Of a stretch of 64,000 bases of DNA, positions 1-11,889 are shown piece after piece (the stretch's first letter is position 1; every line of letters starts with the position of its first letter). The notes under the pieces were generated by a model. That model did not search any database. It was given only the letters and a program-made list of their open reading frames with translations, and had not been told where the DNA came from. Made by a program: the position numbers and the translations under genes. The DNA comes from Gnetum montanum (taxonomy: Eukaryota; Streptophyta; Gnetopsida; Gnetales; Gnetaceae), in contig MNCI01025069.1 in the NCBI GenBank assembly GCA_015680685.1, forward strand, positions 56,113-120,112, read 5' to 3'.

Positions 1-1017
1 CCACCGCACAATAAGGCCCTGCAAAATCGTAACTGACGACCATCGCGGGAGAAGGCTCTGCAACTTCATCTGGCTCTGTTGTCGCGTGGTGTGATGTTCA
101 ATCATTGGAGGAGAAGGGTTTTTCTTAAAGAACAATGTGCTAAACATACTGTTCTAAATAGAGGGTTTCGATTGCCAGAGATTTTTGTGTTTTTTCCCCA
201 AATTGGCTTAGGGCTTCCTGCGTTTTTTTTTTGAATCGTCTCTGCCATTGTCATTGATTACAGAACTATGGGCCAATGTTTTGTGGATCTGCATCTGGCA
301 AATCTACAGGAACCTTCTGAACCGTTGTAGCCTGCACAATGGAAATCACTACGGCCTACAAAACTTAACAGCAAATCGGGGTTTCAACAAGGTGTGACTC
401 CTTTCTCCGTGTATTTTGCAGATGAGGGTTTCGATTTTTTTTTTCAAAAGTAATGTCCCTGCGTTAGCAAAGATGTCTATCTATGCCAAGATGAATATCG
501 CGCGGCGGGCGGTGTTAAACATTTTTCTGTGGCATGCGTTTTCCAGGGAAAACGCAGTCTTCCTTTACCTTCACTGATATTATCCTCATTCCCGTGATCA
601 GCAGGTATACGGTGGACGTTGATCTTCCTTTCCTCTACATAATTTTCCAAAACGACGGAGGTGTTGTTGATTTTTATTTTATTTTTTTCTTTGCAAGGAG
701 TTTCAAATGTTATCTTAAGGATATAACCGGGTTTAATCAACCAGGATCTCAACTTAGTGCTTTCCAAGTAAATAGCATACTTCCTTCCTTACTATAGTAC
801 TATCCTTTGATCTTTAATAAAGGAATAATCTGGCACTTTCATCTTACATCCAAAAGGCTTCAACATCAAATTATTTACCAGTGAATTACTCCTCTAAAAA
901 CACCCAACCCTCAACACTAAAGCTGTAATTTACTTGTAAATTAACAACCATAGATTCTTCCAATTTTTAATAAAATATTTCAACTGTTCCATGGAATGGC
1001 CAAATGTTTCAACAGTT
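1..1017. other. Unassigned left edge, CpG-richer than the rest
   Basis: No retroelement similarity to the other copies in the window is visible here. Positions 1-560 keep many CG dinucleotides (for example the GC-rich patch near 508-522), whereas the rest of the window is strongly CG-depleted. This could be the edge of a low-methylation or recently acquired segment, possibly genic. The only sizeable frame is on the minus strand (477-788). From about 800 to 1017 the sequence is AT-rich with no recognisable motif. Function unknown. Confidence 0.4.
477..788 (-). other. Unrecognised open frame, possible exon fragment
   Basis: An uninterrupted minus-strand frame of about 104 codons lies between stop codons. 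The longest internal reading has no ATG, so if it is coding it would be an internal exon. An AG dinucleotide (a possible splice acceptor) precedes it near 780-790. The predicted peptide is basic and charged, and it contains the stretches KITFETPCKEKNKIK and VVLENYVEERKINVHRIP. Those look like real protein composition rather than low-complexity noise. I recognise no domain. Its location in the only CpG-rich part of the window is the main reason to list it. It may equally be chance. Confidence 0.2.
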
Positions 1018-1322
1018 ATAGGACTAGTTAGAGATTAGTTAGTTAGTTAATTTAGATTAGTCATTAAATTACTTTGTCTCTCTTCAAAGCACAAAAGAAC
1101 ATAGAATATAAAATGATAAAAATCATATGCCTTGATTACACTTAACAATACCTTTGTACTTCACAAGTGTAATTAGGAAGAAAATGAATGACCTTAGGGA
1201 AAGATTCACTTCCTAAAAAACTAGCGCATTAGAAGTTAGGGAGTCCATGGAATTCAAACAAATTGCACGTGAATGATTTGTGATTTGTATGGTTGGATGT
1301 AGGGGTACCTCACCACTTATCA
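1018..1322 (+). repeat. Truncated family-1 LTR (3' end only), plus strand
   Basis: The reverse complement matches the outer end of element A's LTRs, including the block around GTAGGGGTACCTCAC and the terminal TTATCA at 1317-1322 (TCATCA in intact copies). Only about the last 300 bp of the LTR is present, so its 5' part has been lost near 1018. No primer site follows. The next bases (from about 1327) instead align with the pre-ORF2 spacer of element C. It is therefore an independent LTR stump abutting element G, closer to the A subfamily than to G's own 3' LTR. Confidence 0.75.
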
Positions 1323-2349
1323 ATAACATGTGTATTTTGCTAAATAGGTATGCGTTACATTTAACTCCTTGGGTTCCTAAGAACACTTTTAGCTGTGGTT
1401 ATACAAAAGTAATAAGGGTTGAAACCTGCTTTGGGGAGGATCCACTTATATAATTGTTATATCTTATACCCGCCAAGCAATTCCACATCATCTTGAGTCT
1501 TCCAACAATAATAAACATCAATAAAAACTTTCCTTAACATTCAAACTATCTGTTCCAACAACATGAACTCATTACCCATCTCATTTGTCTTATCAACACT
1601 TCATGAACTTTCATAGCTTGAGATTCGTTCTTGATATACTTTCTATGTCAAATTTTTTAAAAAATATGCAACATTCCTAGTCTAAGATCTTTAGAACATG
1701 TTCCATAATTTTCAAACATTAAAAATAACTCATTTTTTATCATCAAAAATCAACAAAAATTGTGAAACTTCGATATTGGAGCCCATAAAAACTATATATA
1801 TGCAAGGACTTTGTGAAATTTTCTCATTTCTCACTTTTGAACAAAGGAAGTTTTTATCATTTTTCTTCCATAATATAAGCTTTGACCTCCCAACTTCCAA
1901 CCCTCATAACTCCACACTCAAATCTTCGATTTTCATGATTCTTAACCTTGGTTGATCATGAAGCTCTCAACTTAGTTACGGAGTGTGCTTAGTGTGATAT
2001 AATAAAAATTAGAGTTATAATTTTCAAATGCCTAGAATTCATTATTTTTGCAAGTATGAGGGGAGAATTGAAAATGTTTAATATGAATTAATCGCATTAA
2101 CACTAGAAACACTTAAATAATCCTCTTAGTGAGTCATGCTAACTATTATGAGCCATAAACAAGAAGAAAATGGACAACTGTAAGGGGTTATAAGGAAATT
2201 AATGCTTATGGGGTTTCCTTTTGGAAAATTTTCTAACTCTGTAATCACAATGAGCTAAGAATTTATTTGATTAAGGATATGAGAAAGAAAAGTAGTTACA
2301 CAAATCAAAGTAAATATTTTAATAGTTCTTCAAGACTTAATGACTATAG
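1323..2349 (+). other. Untranslated spacer of element G upstream of ORF2
   Basis: About 1 kb of AT-rich sequence without a coherent frame. It matches, in the same order, the region between pol and ORF2 of elements C (34100-35250, reverse strand), A and E. A long non-coding spacer between integrase and a second ORF is therefore a shared trait of this family. The short frame at 1698-1955 has no counterpart in the other copies. Confidence 0.55.
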
Positions 2350-5090
2350 ATGGTCTCAAAGAGAGGAGCAACTGAAGGACTCTCACAACTTGTAAGGAAA
2401 AGACCAAGAGGTTAAGGAAGAAACTAAACAGGAGAGCAAGATCCAAAACATGTAGAGAAGGAAGCCTAATCCTTCAACATCCATTAGGAAACTCTTGCTA
2501 CCAAACATTTGGTTCAAGTGGAGGTGGAGGATCCATAAGCACAATGACAATGATTCACTCTATCATTGGAATGCCTCTAGATCATCCAAGAGAAGTTAAT
2601 CCTGACTTTAGTGATTGTGGAGATGAACTTTGGCCCATTTGTAGAATTTATTCCAAAAGAGGTAAGGACATAGCTCCAAGTGTCACTGCTATGGTCTATA
2701 CTTTTAGACAGTGGAAAATGGTATTTAGGGAACACCTACCAATTCTAGCATAATAAAGAAGAAGATGCTATAATAAACATCAAAGGAGTCTTCATTTCAT
2801 ATTCACTAAAGGTGATAGTTAAAGCCCTAAACATGCCCAATGAAGGGGCAAAAGTAGCACATCTATCTACAAGATCAGATACAAAAACCAGAAAACTATG
2901 GCTAAAAAGGACATATGACAAAGAGGAAAAGAAGTACAACGAGTTAACTCTAGAGGAAAGAATTTATTTTAAAATTGGCACATATCACTTATTTTCCACC
3001 AAAATGCTAAATAGGCTATCCACAAGAAAGTGTAATCCTGATGGAAAAATATAATACAAACCTTGCACAACTCTATTTCATGGAGATCCAGAGGCAATTT
3101 AAAGAAAAGAAGGTAGGAAAGCTAACAATTCCATTTCCTTACCTATTCAGGAAGTTATGTAAACATGCTAAAATCTTGGGATACACTAATAATGTCCTAA
3201 AGAAAGCTCAGAATGATTTGTATGCTAAAATGCTCAAGCCAGCATCACTAAAGAAAGATCATGTGGAAGAACGAAACAACATTGGGGAAACCACACAGAT
3301 TACTAAGCAACAACAAGAAGTAAGACCTAGTGATTAGTAGTAAGAGCAATAGAAACAATAATAGAAAGAACAATAGTAGCAACAAGTTCCACCATCACTA
3401 CCACAGGGTTATAGCCCATCCATGAGTCATCTACAATAAATCATAGAGAGCATTAATTGGGGAATGCATGAGGAGGCCAACCTCTACAAAGTGATTGGTA
3501 GTGCCATTTAGCCAACAATTTTCACAAATCTTGCAAGTGGACAAATATCCTTAAAATTAGGAGGAGCGAACCAATGGTCACAAAAAACCTTTAGGAATGT
3601 TGCATCATTTCAAGTAGTGCTTGAAACTAGAGAAGGAGCCACAATTGTGGTTATGCAACACCAAGATATAATAGGAGCTAGAGAAGTGATCATGAATCCT
3701 TTAATGTACCTGTTGTGTTGCCAACTGATCTAACTAGAGTTAGGGATGCTAAAATGTTAGTTAGTACCTCAATGACTCCTACTAATCATGAGGATGTGTT
3801 GGATAAAATACTACATAGTGGGTAAGTAATGACAACTCTTTTCACATTCCAAGTAATGTCACTCTAGTGTAGTTATAACTTATCATAATAAAGGATAATC
3901 TGGTCATGGCATAAACTAGGGTAGAGCATGTAGAAGTTGAAATTATTAGACTACAAGAAGAGATCACAATCCTAAGGGTTGAATTCAGTGATCCAACATA
4001 GTATGTTGCACCAAACTAGCTAAAACAAATGAATCTCTTGATAGAGAAAAATAAGTAGATAGTAGATGAGAGGGAGAAAGTGGTTTGGAATGCTTCAATG
4101 GTGGAAGCACATGCATATGCACATGCTAAGGCACTCACTGTAGCATAGGAGGAGAATAAATAACTTATTGCAATAACACTAGATTGTCCAATATTAAGAA
4201 GTAGAAGAACATCCTGGAGGAGAGCATCCATTAGGTCAAAGAAAAAATGATGAGGGTCAACCAAGATATGAGCTACTTAACAAGAGAAAGCATGACCCTG
4301 TCATTAGAGGAGGTATGCACAATTAGACAAAAATTTACTATTGAAATCGGCACATGGAAAAATAAACCTAAGAAGCATGAAAGGCTTAAAGAATACTTCC
4401 ACGACCAAGTGGCGATGTATAAGAAAATTAATGATAAGGAGATCCAGATGGCTAGAGCCAAGATCTATTTCATATTAGTACGAAATTTAAACTAGCAGTC
4501 CATCTTGAATGGTTATGCTCATGTCCACCAAGAAGAAGTCAAAAATAAAGACCTAAAAATAGAGAACATGAAAGAATACATGGGGTTAGCTAACCTTCAC
4601 TATGCTAACTTGGCCATGTTAATAGTAGGAAATCCTCAAAATGAGCTTGAACACTAAGTAGCAACTACGTATGCATTCTGTGAAAAAGAGTTTGCGCATC
4701 AAAAAGATGCTCTATAGAAACTTCAAGTAATCAACTTTGAACTAGAATAAGTTAAGGATGGTGACTAAGGGAAAAAATATGTTGTAGCAAACCTAGCTAG
4801 AAAAATGTTTGACTATCATGAGTTATGAGCCAAGGCTAGAGCATTTGAAGAGGAGAGAAGGTAGTTCACAGTATGGTATGTTAAGGTTGATTAAATGTTT
4901 CCACAGTTTCCATGTCCATGGAATGTACTAGCTCCATCACCCATTGCACAATAGGCATGGATGGTACATGACCCAAGAATGGAGGAGGAGAAACTTTAGG
5001 TGCTCCTAAACAAATACAAATTTTAGAAGCCCAATGACAAGGGGAAGCAACCAATGGAGGAGCCACCACCATCAAGAACTACATAAGCTA
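2350..5090 (+). pseudogene. ORF2 of element G (second ORF downstream of pol), decayed
   Basis: The start is taken at the ATG at 2350, which aligns with the MASK-type start of ORF2 in A and C (here MVSKRG). The N-terminal half carries the family's conserved blocks: VIVKALNMP near 2816, then LTLEERIYFKIGTYHLF near 2950 and IPFPYLFRKLCKHA near 3130. The second half (about 3900-5090) is rich in K, E and L heptad-like runs and is probably coiled coil. Many in-frame stops (mostly TAG from CAG or TGG) and some frameshifts make it non-functional. The middle block resembles the plant 'putative plant transposon protein' family often carried by retroelements. That assignment comes from remembered pattern and has not been searched. 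Confidence 0.65.
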
Positions 5091-5283
5091 CATCATGCCT
5101 CATCTAGTTTCTTGTTTCAATTTTTTCATGTCATGTCTTGTGTCATTTTTGTAAAACACCACTACAACATTTAATGTCATGTATATAGTTAGTTAGTTAG
5201 TCAATCATGTAAATTTATCTTCCAATTTTATAAGAGACTCTATCCTCATTTTGTTTTAACTTGAGGACGAATTTTTAGTTAGT

Positions 5284-5293
5284 CACAAGGGTA
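5284..5293 (+). other. Polypurine tract of element G
   Basis: CACAAGGGTA immediately precedes the LTR start TGCTAA at 5294, in the position where the other family members have a CATGGGGGTA-type tract. The upstream phrase TTGAGGACGAATTTTTAG is shared with the other copies. This tract primes plus-strand DNA synthesis in LTR elements. Confidence 0.6.
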
Positions 5294-6178
5294 TGCTAAA
5301 TAAAATTCTGAATGGACTACGATATCATAGTTCTAATATTGTCACTCTAGCTATTTCATTGTATATGTGATATCGTGGGATGTCTGCCAACCTATAAATA
5401 CAAGCACTTAGGCACATAGATCAAAAATAGATTTTAGTCCATAGTAACAAAACTCTTTAAGTTTGTTTTTGTGAATTTACTCTTAAGTACTTAGAAGTGT
5501 GAATGTCCATAGTGTAGTGTGCCTTAGTGAATAAAGTCTTTATTGAAACATCTTATCCTTGGATGCAATTGTGACCAGCAATAAAGATCGAGCTATTTCA
5601 TACTATTGTAGCATTCTCCTAGTTTACTGCTTTACTTAGGATAATGTTTACTACTTTTACTTAGACTACTAATTACTACTATCTTAGCTATATTTTACTA
5701 TTTCATGCACTTTACTTTTACTTTTGTTAGTATGTGGAATGGATACAACTAATGTCGAGTGTAAAGTGTGATCGTTTGGTAACCTAGTAGTATTATCACT
5801 TGGTTCACCCAGTAGCGAGGTACTTGGTAATCCTAGTAACAATTACACAAGCCTAGGATGTGTACAAAAAATCAAGACTATATATCCATCACCTTAGGAT
5901 AGAAGAGATTTGTTTACTATTTTACTTAGAATTAGAAACTACTTTCACTTTACCATATTTTCTTGGAAAAATGGCCTATCAACATCAACATATCATATAC
6001 CTCACTGTGAGATAAACCATACAGGTAGACTAGAATAGCTCCATGTGGGAAGACAACAGTCTCAAACTTAAATCAATTACTATTATATTCACATTGCCTC
6101 GTCCATGGATATGATCTAGTCATGCGTGAACACCTATGAATTATATGATTGGGTGTTTGATTACTCCATCACTCATCA
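5294..6178 (+). repeat. 3' LTR of element G
   Basis: 885 bp from TGCTAA (decayed TGATGA) to ACTCATCA. Internal blocks match element C's LTRs in the same order: the CACCCAGTAGCG block near 5807, GGTAATCCTAGTA near 5826, CTAGGATGTGTACA near 5852, and the end region near 6121-6178. The plus-strand frame at 6126-6419 starts inside this LTR and is not a gene. Confidence 0.75.
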
Positions 6179-7878
6179 GAAGGGATCCTACTTTTATCCA
6201 ATCTATAACTGCATAAAAACATTTTGGGATCTTTCATTTGAATGTAGCTTATTAGATATTTTTTGGGTAGTTTTAGAAAATTTTATAGCCATAAACACCT
6301 ACAATTATTTGACTAGACTGTTAAACCTAAAAAATAGACTTTGCCAAGGCTTACGCTTAGAACCACTTAAGTTGTTATCTACTTGTAAGTTTATAACTTT
6401 TGTGACATTACATTGCTAGAGCTATAGAGGTATTTCACCTAGCATAGATGGTGCAAGTGGTAAGGTAGTGGAAGTATGAGGTGCATGATGTTGTTGAGGG
6501 TAATGAAAAGTATATGTGCAAGGAGATTCAGCATGAGAAGTAACAATTCAATGATATTTAAGAGTATAGTAATGATGGGAAGAAATGTGGGTTGTGGAGC
6601 CACTTGTTAACACACATTGTTGAACATAATAGTCATATGGATCTAGTTGATGATAAGGATACTATTACCTTGGTGATGACATTCCCATGACTATGGGTTT
6701 TACAATTGATGATAGTAATCCTGAGGTTGAGGTAACATCCACTTGAATATTACTGTTATTAGTGGAACTGTTGCTAATAGCTAACTCAAGAATAAGACAA
6801 CCTTCTAGGTGGTTATCTCTTAAATATTTTTGTATTTAAGGCATAAATCCTAGATTCTTGTAAGTATAACATAATTAATCAACATCCCTTAGGGTTATCA
6901 TATTAGCAAATTTCACATATTTTATTATCTATATCTAAATATGCAACATCTTCTGCTACTATAGCCTTACCTTTTTAATGATGATAGTTCAATATTGGGT
7001 CCTTCTTCTTTCTCTTATTCTTATTCTTACTCCCCTACTCTATTTTCTCCTTCATGATTTTGAGTTTCATTTGGAACTTCTCATCTAGAGAGTCCTACAT
7101 CTTGTTCACCATGGCTAATATTTCAATGATAGAATTTTGAATCAATAATATCTTTCTTTGCATAACCTTCTCTAATGATGCTTCTTTCTATAGTTCACAA
7201 AGACATATCTCCTTTTTATTGATGAAAGGATTTTTGCTGCATTTCTTTATACTTTCTCGCTTCATTAATTCCCCTTCTTCCTTTGCTACATAGTTAATGA
7301 GTCTTTTGATCTAATGGACCCTCATTTTCTACATTCTTCCTTAGGCATAAACCCCAAGAGTCTCTCTAGTCTTATTTTTTAGTCCATCTATGATATGACA
7401 AAGTTACTTCCTCTGAGAGAAACCATGGCTTGGATATTGATGTAGTAGCGAATAGTACCTATCCAAGGCTGCATCGAGAGATTCATGGTTGTCTTTTTTC
7501 TAATCTTGAATCTACTTCCTCAAATTGGGTACTTTAGATTATGTTTGATATTTTTCATTGAACAACTCTAGCTTAGCATTCCATCTATGAATAGATTCTA
7601 GTTTCAAGGATTGGTGCCAACTCTCAGCTTCCTTTATGAATGTCTTGAGAAATAACTTAAGTTTCTACTATTCATTTTCTATATTTCACAAGGCACAAGC
7701 AACAAGGCTTGTAGATGGTGCTACAAATCAGCATTGTAACCTTTTTCAAATTTATGGATATTAAGCCATTAAATCTAGCTAGCCCTTTGATGCCTAGTGG
7801 GAATGTAAACTACCTTAGAGATATTGATCATGCTCCTTGTAGTATGTAGTAGTTCATCATATTCATCTCATTCATCAT
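6179..7878 (-). pseudogene. Element B gag and protease-proximal remnant, left part
   Basis: Minus-strand gag sequence of family 1, matched to element A 17540-19260 and element E 57600-59070. The clearest homology runs from about 6370 upward. It includes the zinc-knuckle-proximal region near 6860-6910 and the capsid core near 7700-7800. The capsid core reads PTRHQ and later HKFEKGYN, versus LDMNN-P-F-GGYN in better copies. It is full of stops. The remaining pol, ORF2 and 3' LTR of B are absent, cut off by element G. Element A is inserted at its right end. Confidence 0.6.
7874..7878. repeat. Target site duplication of element A, left copy
   Basis: ATCAT directly before the LTR end at 7879. It is identical to 21135-21139 after the other LTR. 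A perfect 5-bp duplication shows that A is a complete insertion. Confidence 0.85.
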
Positions 7879-8833
7879 TGATGAGCAGTGAGGTACCCCT
7901 ACACCCAACCATACAAATCACTAAGCATTCACACACAATCTTGTTGAATTCCATGGACTCTATGTCTTCCAGTACACTAGCCTCTAGGAAGTGAACTTTT
8001 CCCTAACAATCATTCATTATCTTCCCAATTACACTTGTGATGCACAAAGGTATAGTTAAGTGTAATTGAGACATATGATTTTTATTATTTTATGTTTTAT
8101 GCTCTTGGTCCTTTAAAATAGAGAAATGAAGTAATTTAATAGCTAATTTAATCTAACTAATTAATTAATTTCTAACTAATCCTAACATAAGCATCCAATC
8201 TTACTTTTCGTACACATCCTAAACCCACATATCCACTACTAGGATTACCAAGCACTATGCTACTAGGCAAACTAGGCAATGAAACTACTGGGATTACCAA
8301 GAAAATACATGTTTATGCTTGAAGCAATCGTACTTATGTGTTTAATCTATTTACCTTAATTAATTAATCAATTGAGGTCCAATTTATCTTTATTAATTAC
8401 ATAATTAATGAAAACTATAAATGGAGAAATAAATCATCATTCTATTCCAAGTGCTGCAAGGTTTGATCAAAAAGCTCATATTTATTACCATTCACACTGG
8501 TGTGTTTAGGTATAAGAATGCTCAAATAAAGGTTTGTACACTTTTTTACTCCTGCTATGGGCACTCAGAGAAATATTCTAACTCTTAAATGAAAAAACTG
8601 CTAGAGCTCTACTACAATTATGACTTGACTTTCATAAACATAACTAGTGAGCATGTATTTATAGACTTTATTGTGGAGCTACATTGATGGGGCCCAATAG
8701 ATGTAGCAAATGCTACATTGATGTGGCCTTGTCAATTGGGCAACATCATGTAGATGGGGCGACATCGACATGGGTCCAAAAACGAAGACATGTCAAAAGG
8801 AGCCCATCGATGTGACACTTTGATAATTCATCA
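7879..8833 (-). repeat. 3' LTR of element A
   Basis: 955 bp, TGATGA at the left edge and TCATCA at the right. Read on the minus strand it begins TGATGAATTATC just after the polypurine tract. A TATA box (CTATAAATAC on the minus strand, around 8655-8664) lies about 170 bp into the LTR, where the element promoter is expected. GT-rich and TAATTAAT stretches occur near 8155-8400. Confidence 0.9.
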
Positions 8834-8841
8834 TACCCCCA
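8834..8841 (-). other. Polypurine tract of element A
   Basis: TACCCCCA on the plus strand, read TGGGGGTA on the minus strand, abuts the 3' LTR. The same tract occurs at 31144-31151 (element C), and a slightly changed copy at 28171-28178 (element E). Confidence 0.8.
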
Positions 8842-8889
8842 TGACTGAATGAAAAATTGTCCTCAAGTTCCTTTACAAAATTGGGAAGG

Positions 8890-11876
8890 TATGGGATTAT
8901 TGACTAACTCCTAATGGAACAAAATTGAGTGCCCAAGTGTACAAATAAACAACATTGAACACCATGAACTGACTACTCAAAACTGGACAACACATTCTTT
9001 GATGGCATGAAGGTGGTTGAGGAGATCAAATAGTCCTAGATAGTGGAAGCTCCTAAATTTTTGAAGGACCTTCACCAGCTTTAGGTACACATAATGGCTA
9101 AGGCATCTGTGGCTATCCTACTGCAACTGCTACCTTTAGAGGAAGGCAAAAGGCATTTAGTAATGCTTTCATCTTCTTCTTCTTTCTCCAGGGATCATTC
9201 ATAGTTCATGCAGCAAGGAGAATGTGGGCTAGAATGGTGATAGTTCACAAATAAGGAAATACTGGAAACAACTTCTTAACATTGATAAAATAGGCAGTGA
9301 ATTGTTTGCATTCGACATCGAATGCGCTAACTAGGTTTTCTAGCTCTTGGTAGTCATTCATTCTTTTAGTCAAGTTCTCAATAGTAGATCTTTAATTAGT
9401 GTATTTTCCCTTGAAAACCTTGACTTTAGTGTTTGTCACTACAAGCTTTTTCTTAGTGTCCTTGTGGTGCTTAAACTTGGCCTCATACAATAAGTACAAG
9501 CTGGCCACTTGCTTCTCTAATTCTGACTACAACCATTTGGCAGTTAACATAGCTAGGCTCACATATTGAAGATTGGCAAGCTCCATATATTAGATCATTT
9601 CCTCTATCTGCAACTTGTTTAGGAAAATTTTTGCTTTATTGTACTAATCAATCCCATCAATGATGAGCTACCATAATTCGCATCCATGTTGGCGTTGCTA
9701 GAGTGTCCTGTTCACCTTTGCCTTCTCCACTTGGATATTTTTTTCATTTATTTATTTTTGTAAATTGATCTAGCCTCTATAGTAATCCTTGGCTCTCTCA
9801 AATTTGAGAGCCTTTGATTTTTAGATGGCTACCTCTATTGCAATATTTTGGTAAAGGGCACAAACCTCTTTCATGGAGAGGTTTTTGTTCTCAGCTACCA
9901 ATCTCCTTAGCTTTGGCTAGTTTCTCTTGCTGTTGATGGATAAAGTTTGTTAATTATCATTTATTCTTATCAACATTTTATGGGAAATGATCCTCTGTGG
10001 TTAGTTGCACATTCTTCTGGTGGGTCAGATTCAAGGCCTTTTGAATTTTTTGTTGGGTAGCCTCTACCAAGGATCGGTAGAACACTACGATCTCCATCAC
10101 ATCCTCAACCCCTTTTAGTCTAGTATGAAGCTATTCAAGAGCCTCATCTCTTGTCAATGCTAGGTTGAGAAATGTAGGGTTGGAAATTTGGTCCCTTAAT
10201 TTAGTAACTTCAGTAGCTAGGCATTCATTCAACTCATTGGCTATTTCGAGTTGCCCTTCCAAGATAATGTTTTGTTCCCCTGGCTCTAGAAGCTTTGACT
10301 AGGTTGTAGTAATACTATTTAGAAGATCAAAGACATCTAGAAGTGGTTGCCCAATTTCTACTAGTTAGTCCAGTAGTTGCTCATGTTTTACTATGCTCAA
10401 TCTATCGCTTATGATCCCTATAAATGTTTGCACATCTTTAAGTACAATGACATTTGGTATGGATGTCACATGTGCATTGAGTGTTTTAGTAATTCTGTCA
10501 ACAACCACCTCAACTATTGTTTCCTGTCCTTAGTGAAGCATCACTAGTACTATCGCCACCTCACCTTTCTCTAAGGACACTGCGAAGGTCATAGCATTCC
10601 AAAAAATATCTGGGAGTGGCTATTATTCTGCAAGAGATACCATTACCTCTCTAGCACTCGGAGATGACCTCAGGGACAACTACATTTGTTGGGATGAGAA
10701 AATGAATCCACCTTCTTCCATCAAGCTGACTATTCAAACCACCTTATTTAGGTGACTTATTACTAGCCAGTACATAGATAGGTCTCCACCACTCATGCAT
10801 GGTTGTTGCTCTTGCTTGTTCAGGAGCCATTCTTGGTACTCATGCAACTATTGGGATGTTGTAGCAACATGTGGCATAATTTTTTAAGTGGAAAGTGGAG
10901 GTGGCGACTATTGCTCCTCCTCTTGAATAGTTGTTGCAAGTGTCTTATCCTTTATCATCTTCATCCAATTAGTAGTTGGAGCGTGCTAGACAACATCATT
11001 CATATAGCAGACTATCCCTTTCATTCGATAGAGTTTTCTAATGAGGCATGGGAAGGGAAGTGTCTTTCTTCCTCAATCATTTTCCTTAAACCACTTCTCT
11101 ATCTCTAGATAGATTAGATGTGGAAGGTTGATGGGAAATCTCTTACTTAGAGAAGCACATGCATGGGTAGAAAAAGTGATGATCTTGTTAGGCCTCACCA
11201 TGGGATTTAGGTGAAAGGCCACAATATTATAGTGAATTCTTTTTGCTGGTGTGACTACACTAGCCTCCTTGTGGTTAACGCCATAGCATTGTTGCATCCA
11301 TTGGTTTTTCATGTTGGGGTCCACCTACATTGGAATCTCGGTGAGATTCATCCTAGTTTCTGACAATCCAAGTGCTTCAATAATGGGTGGCACTGAGTAG
11401 GACACTAAGATGTTTGTGATTTTGATCATTGAACTAGCCTACCTATTATTCGAAAATAAGAATGTCTCTCCCATGTACTAGTTCCCACTAGAAGTGATGA
11501 TTGGCCACATGGAAGAGGCCAGTTGGTTTTGTACATCTTTAGGTGCTTGCTCTAGGAAATAGCAAAAATTTAACTCCTAGAGCATAATTTTTGGGACCTT
11601 CCTTGATTTGATTTGATTTAGGCAAGCTTTTGTCAAGGTCACTTGAAGGTCTACTTATTGAGTTAGTGCCTCACCTCAGTGGGAATGTTCTATTTCCATT
11701 GTTGATTTTGGAATCTAACGAACAAATTCCACTTCAGCCTCTTTTCTAAGAGGACCTATGACATGGGTTGCAATTGGTTCTTCCTAGGCCTATTCTTGGC
11801 CCCTTCTCATTCTTGGTTGTTTCTCCCTTGGTTGAGATGGTCCTCCTTCTTGCGTGTGTTTGTCTTTTGATGCCAT
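8890..11876 (-). pseudogene. ORF2 of element A, decayed
   Basis: The start is the ATG at 11874-11876, giving MASKDKHTQEGGPSQP. This is the same start context as ORF2 of element C (34078). About 900 codons can be followed in largely one frame with scattered stops. The N-terminal half contains VVTPAKRIHYNIVAFHL, then TLPFPCLIRKLYRMKG, equivalent to conserved blocks in C and G. The C-terminal half (roughly 9250-10300) contains runs such as ELEKQVASLYLLYEAKF, typical of coiled coil. The protein lies downstream of pol, where Athila elements place an extra ORF. I see no clear transmembrane segment or signal peptide, so calling it envelope is not justified. Function unknown. Confidence 0.65.
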
Positions 11877-11889
11877 TTGCAGTCACAAC

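Larger units (their letters stand above)
1323..6178 (+). mobile_element. Element G: 5'-truncated Athila-like retrotransposon
   Basis: Plus-strand remnant of family 1, in the order pre-ORF2 spacer (1323-2349), ORF2 (2350-about 5090), polypurine tract and 3' LTR (5294-6178). gag and pol are missing. The spacer is recognised by collinear similarity to the reverse complement of 34720-34900 in element C, including a shared CTTTGGGGAGGA block near 1431. Its right end abuts gag/protease-region sequence of element B, so G either inserted into B or truncated it. The left TSD cannot be tested because the 5' end is gone. Confidence 0.7.

Noticed and set aside
6126-6419. 97-codon plus-strand frame
   Set aside because: It starts inside the 3' LTR of element G and runs into antisense gag of B.
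10803-11108. 101-codon plus-strand frame
   Set aside because: Antisense to ORF2 of element A and not present in the other ORF2 copies.
8890-11876. Calling ORF2 a retroviral-type envelope gene
   Set aside because: Position fits Athila env-like ORFs, but I see no signal peptide, transmembrane segment or cleavage site. The C-terminus is coiled coil.
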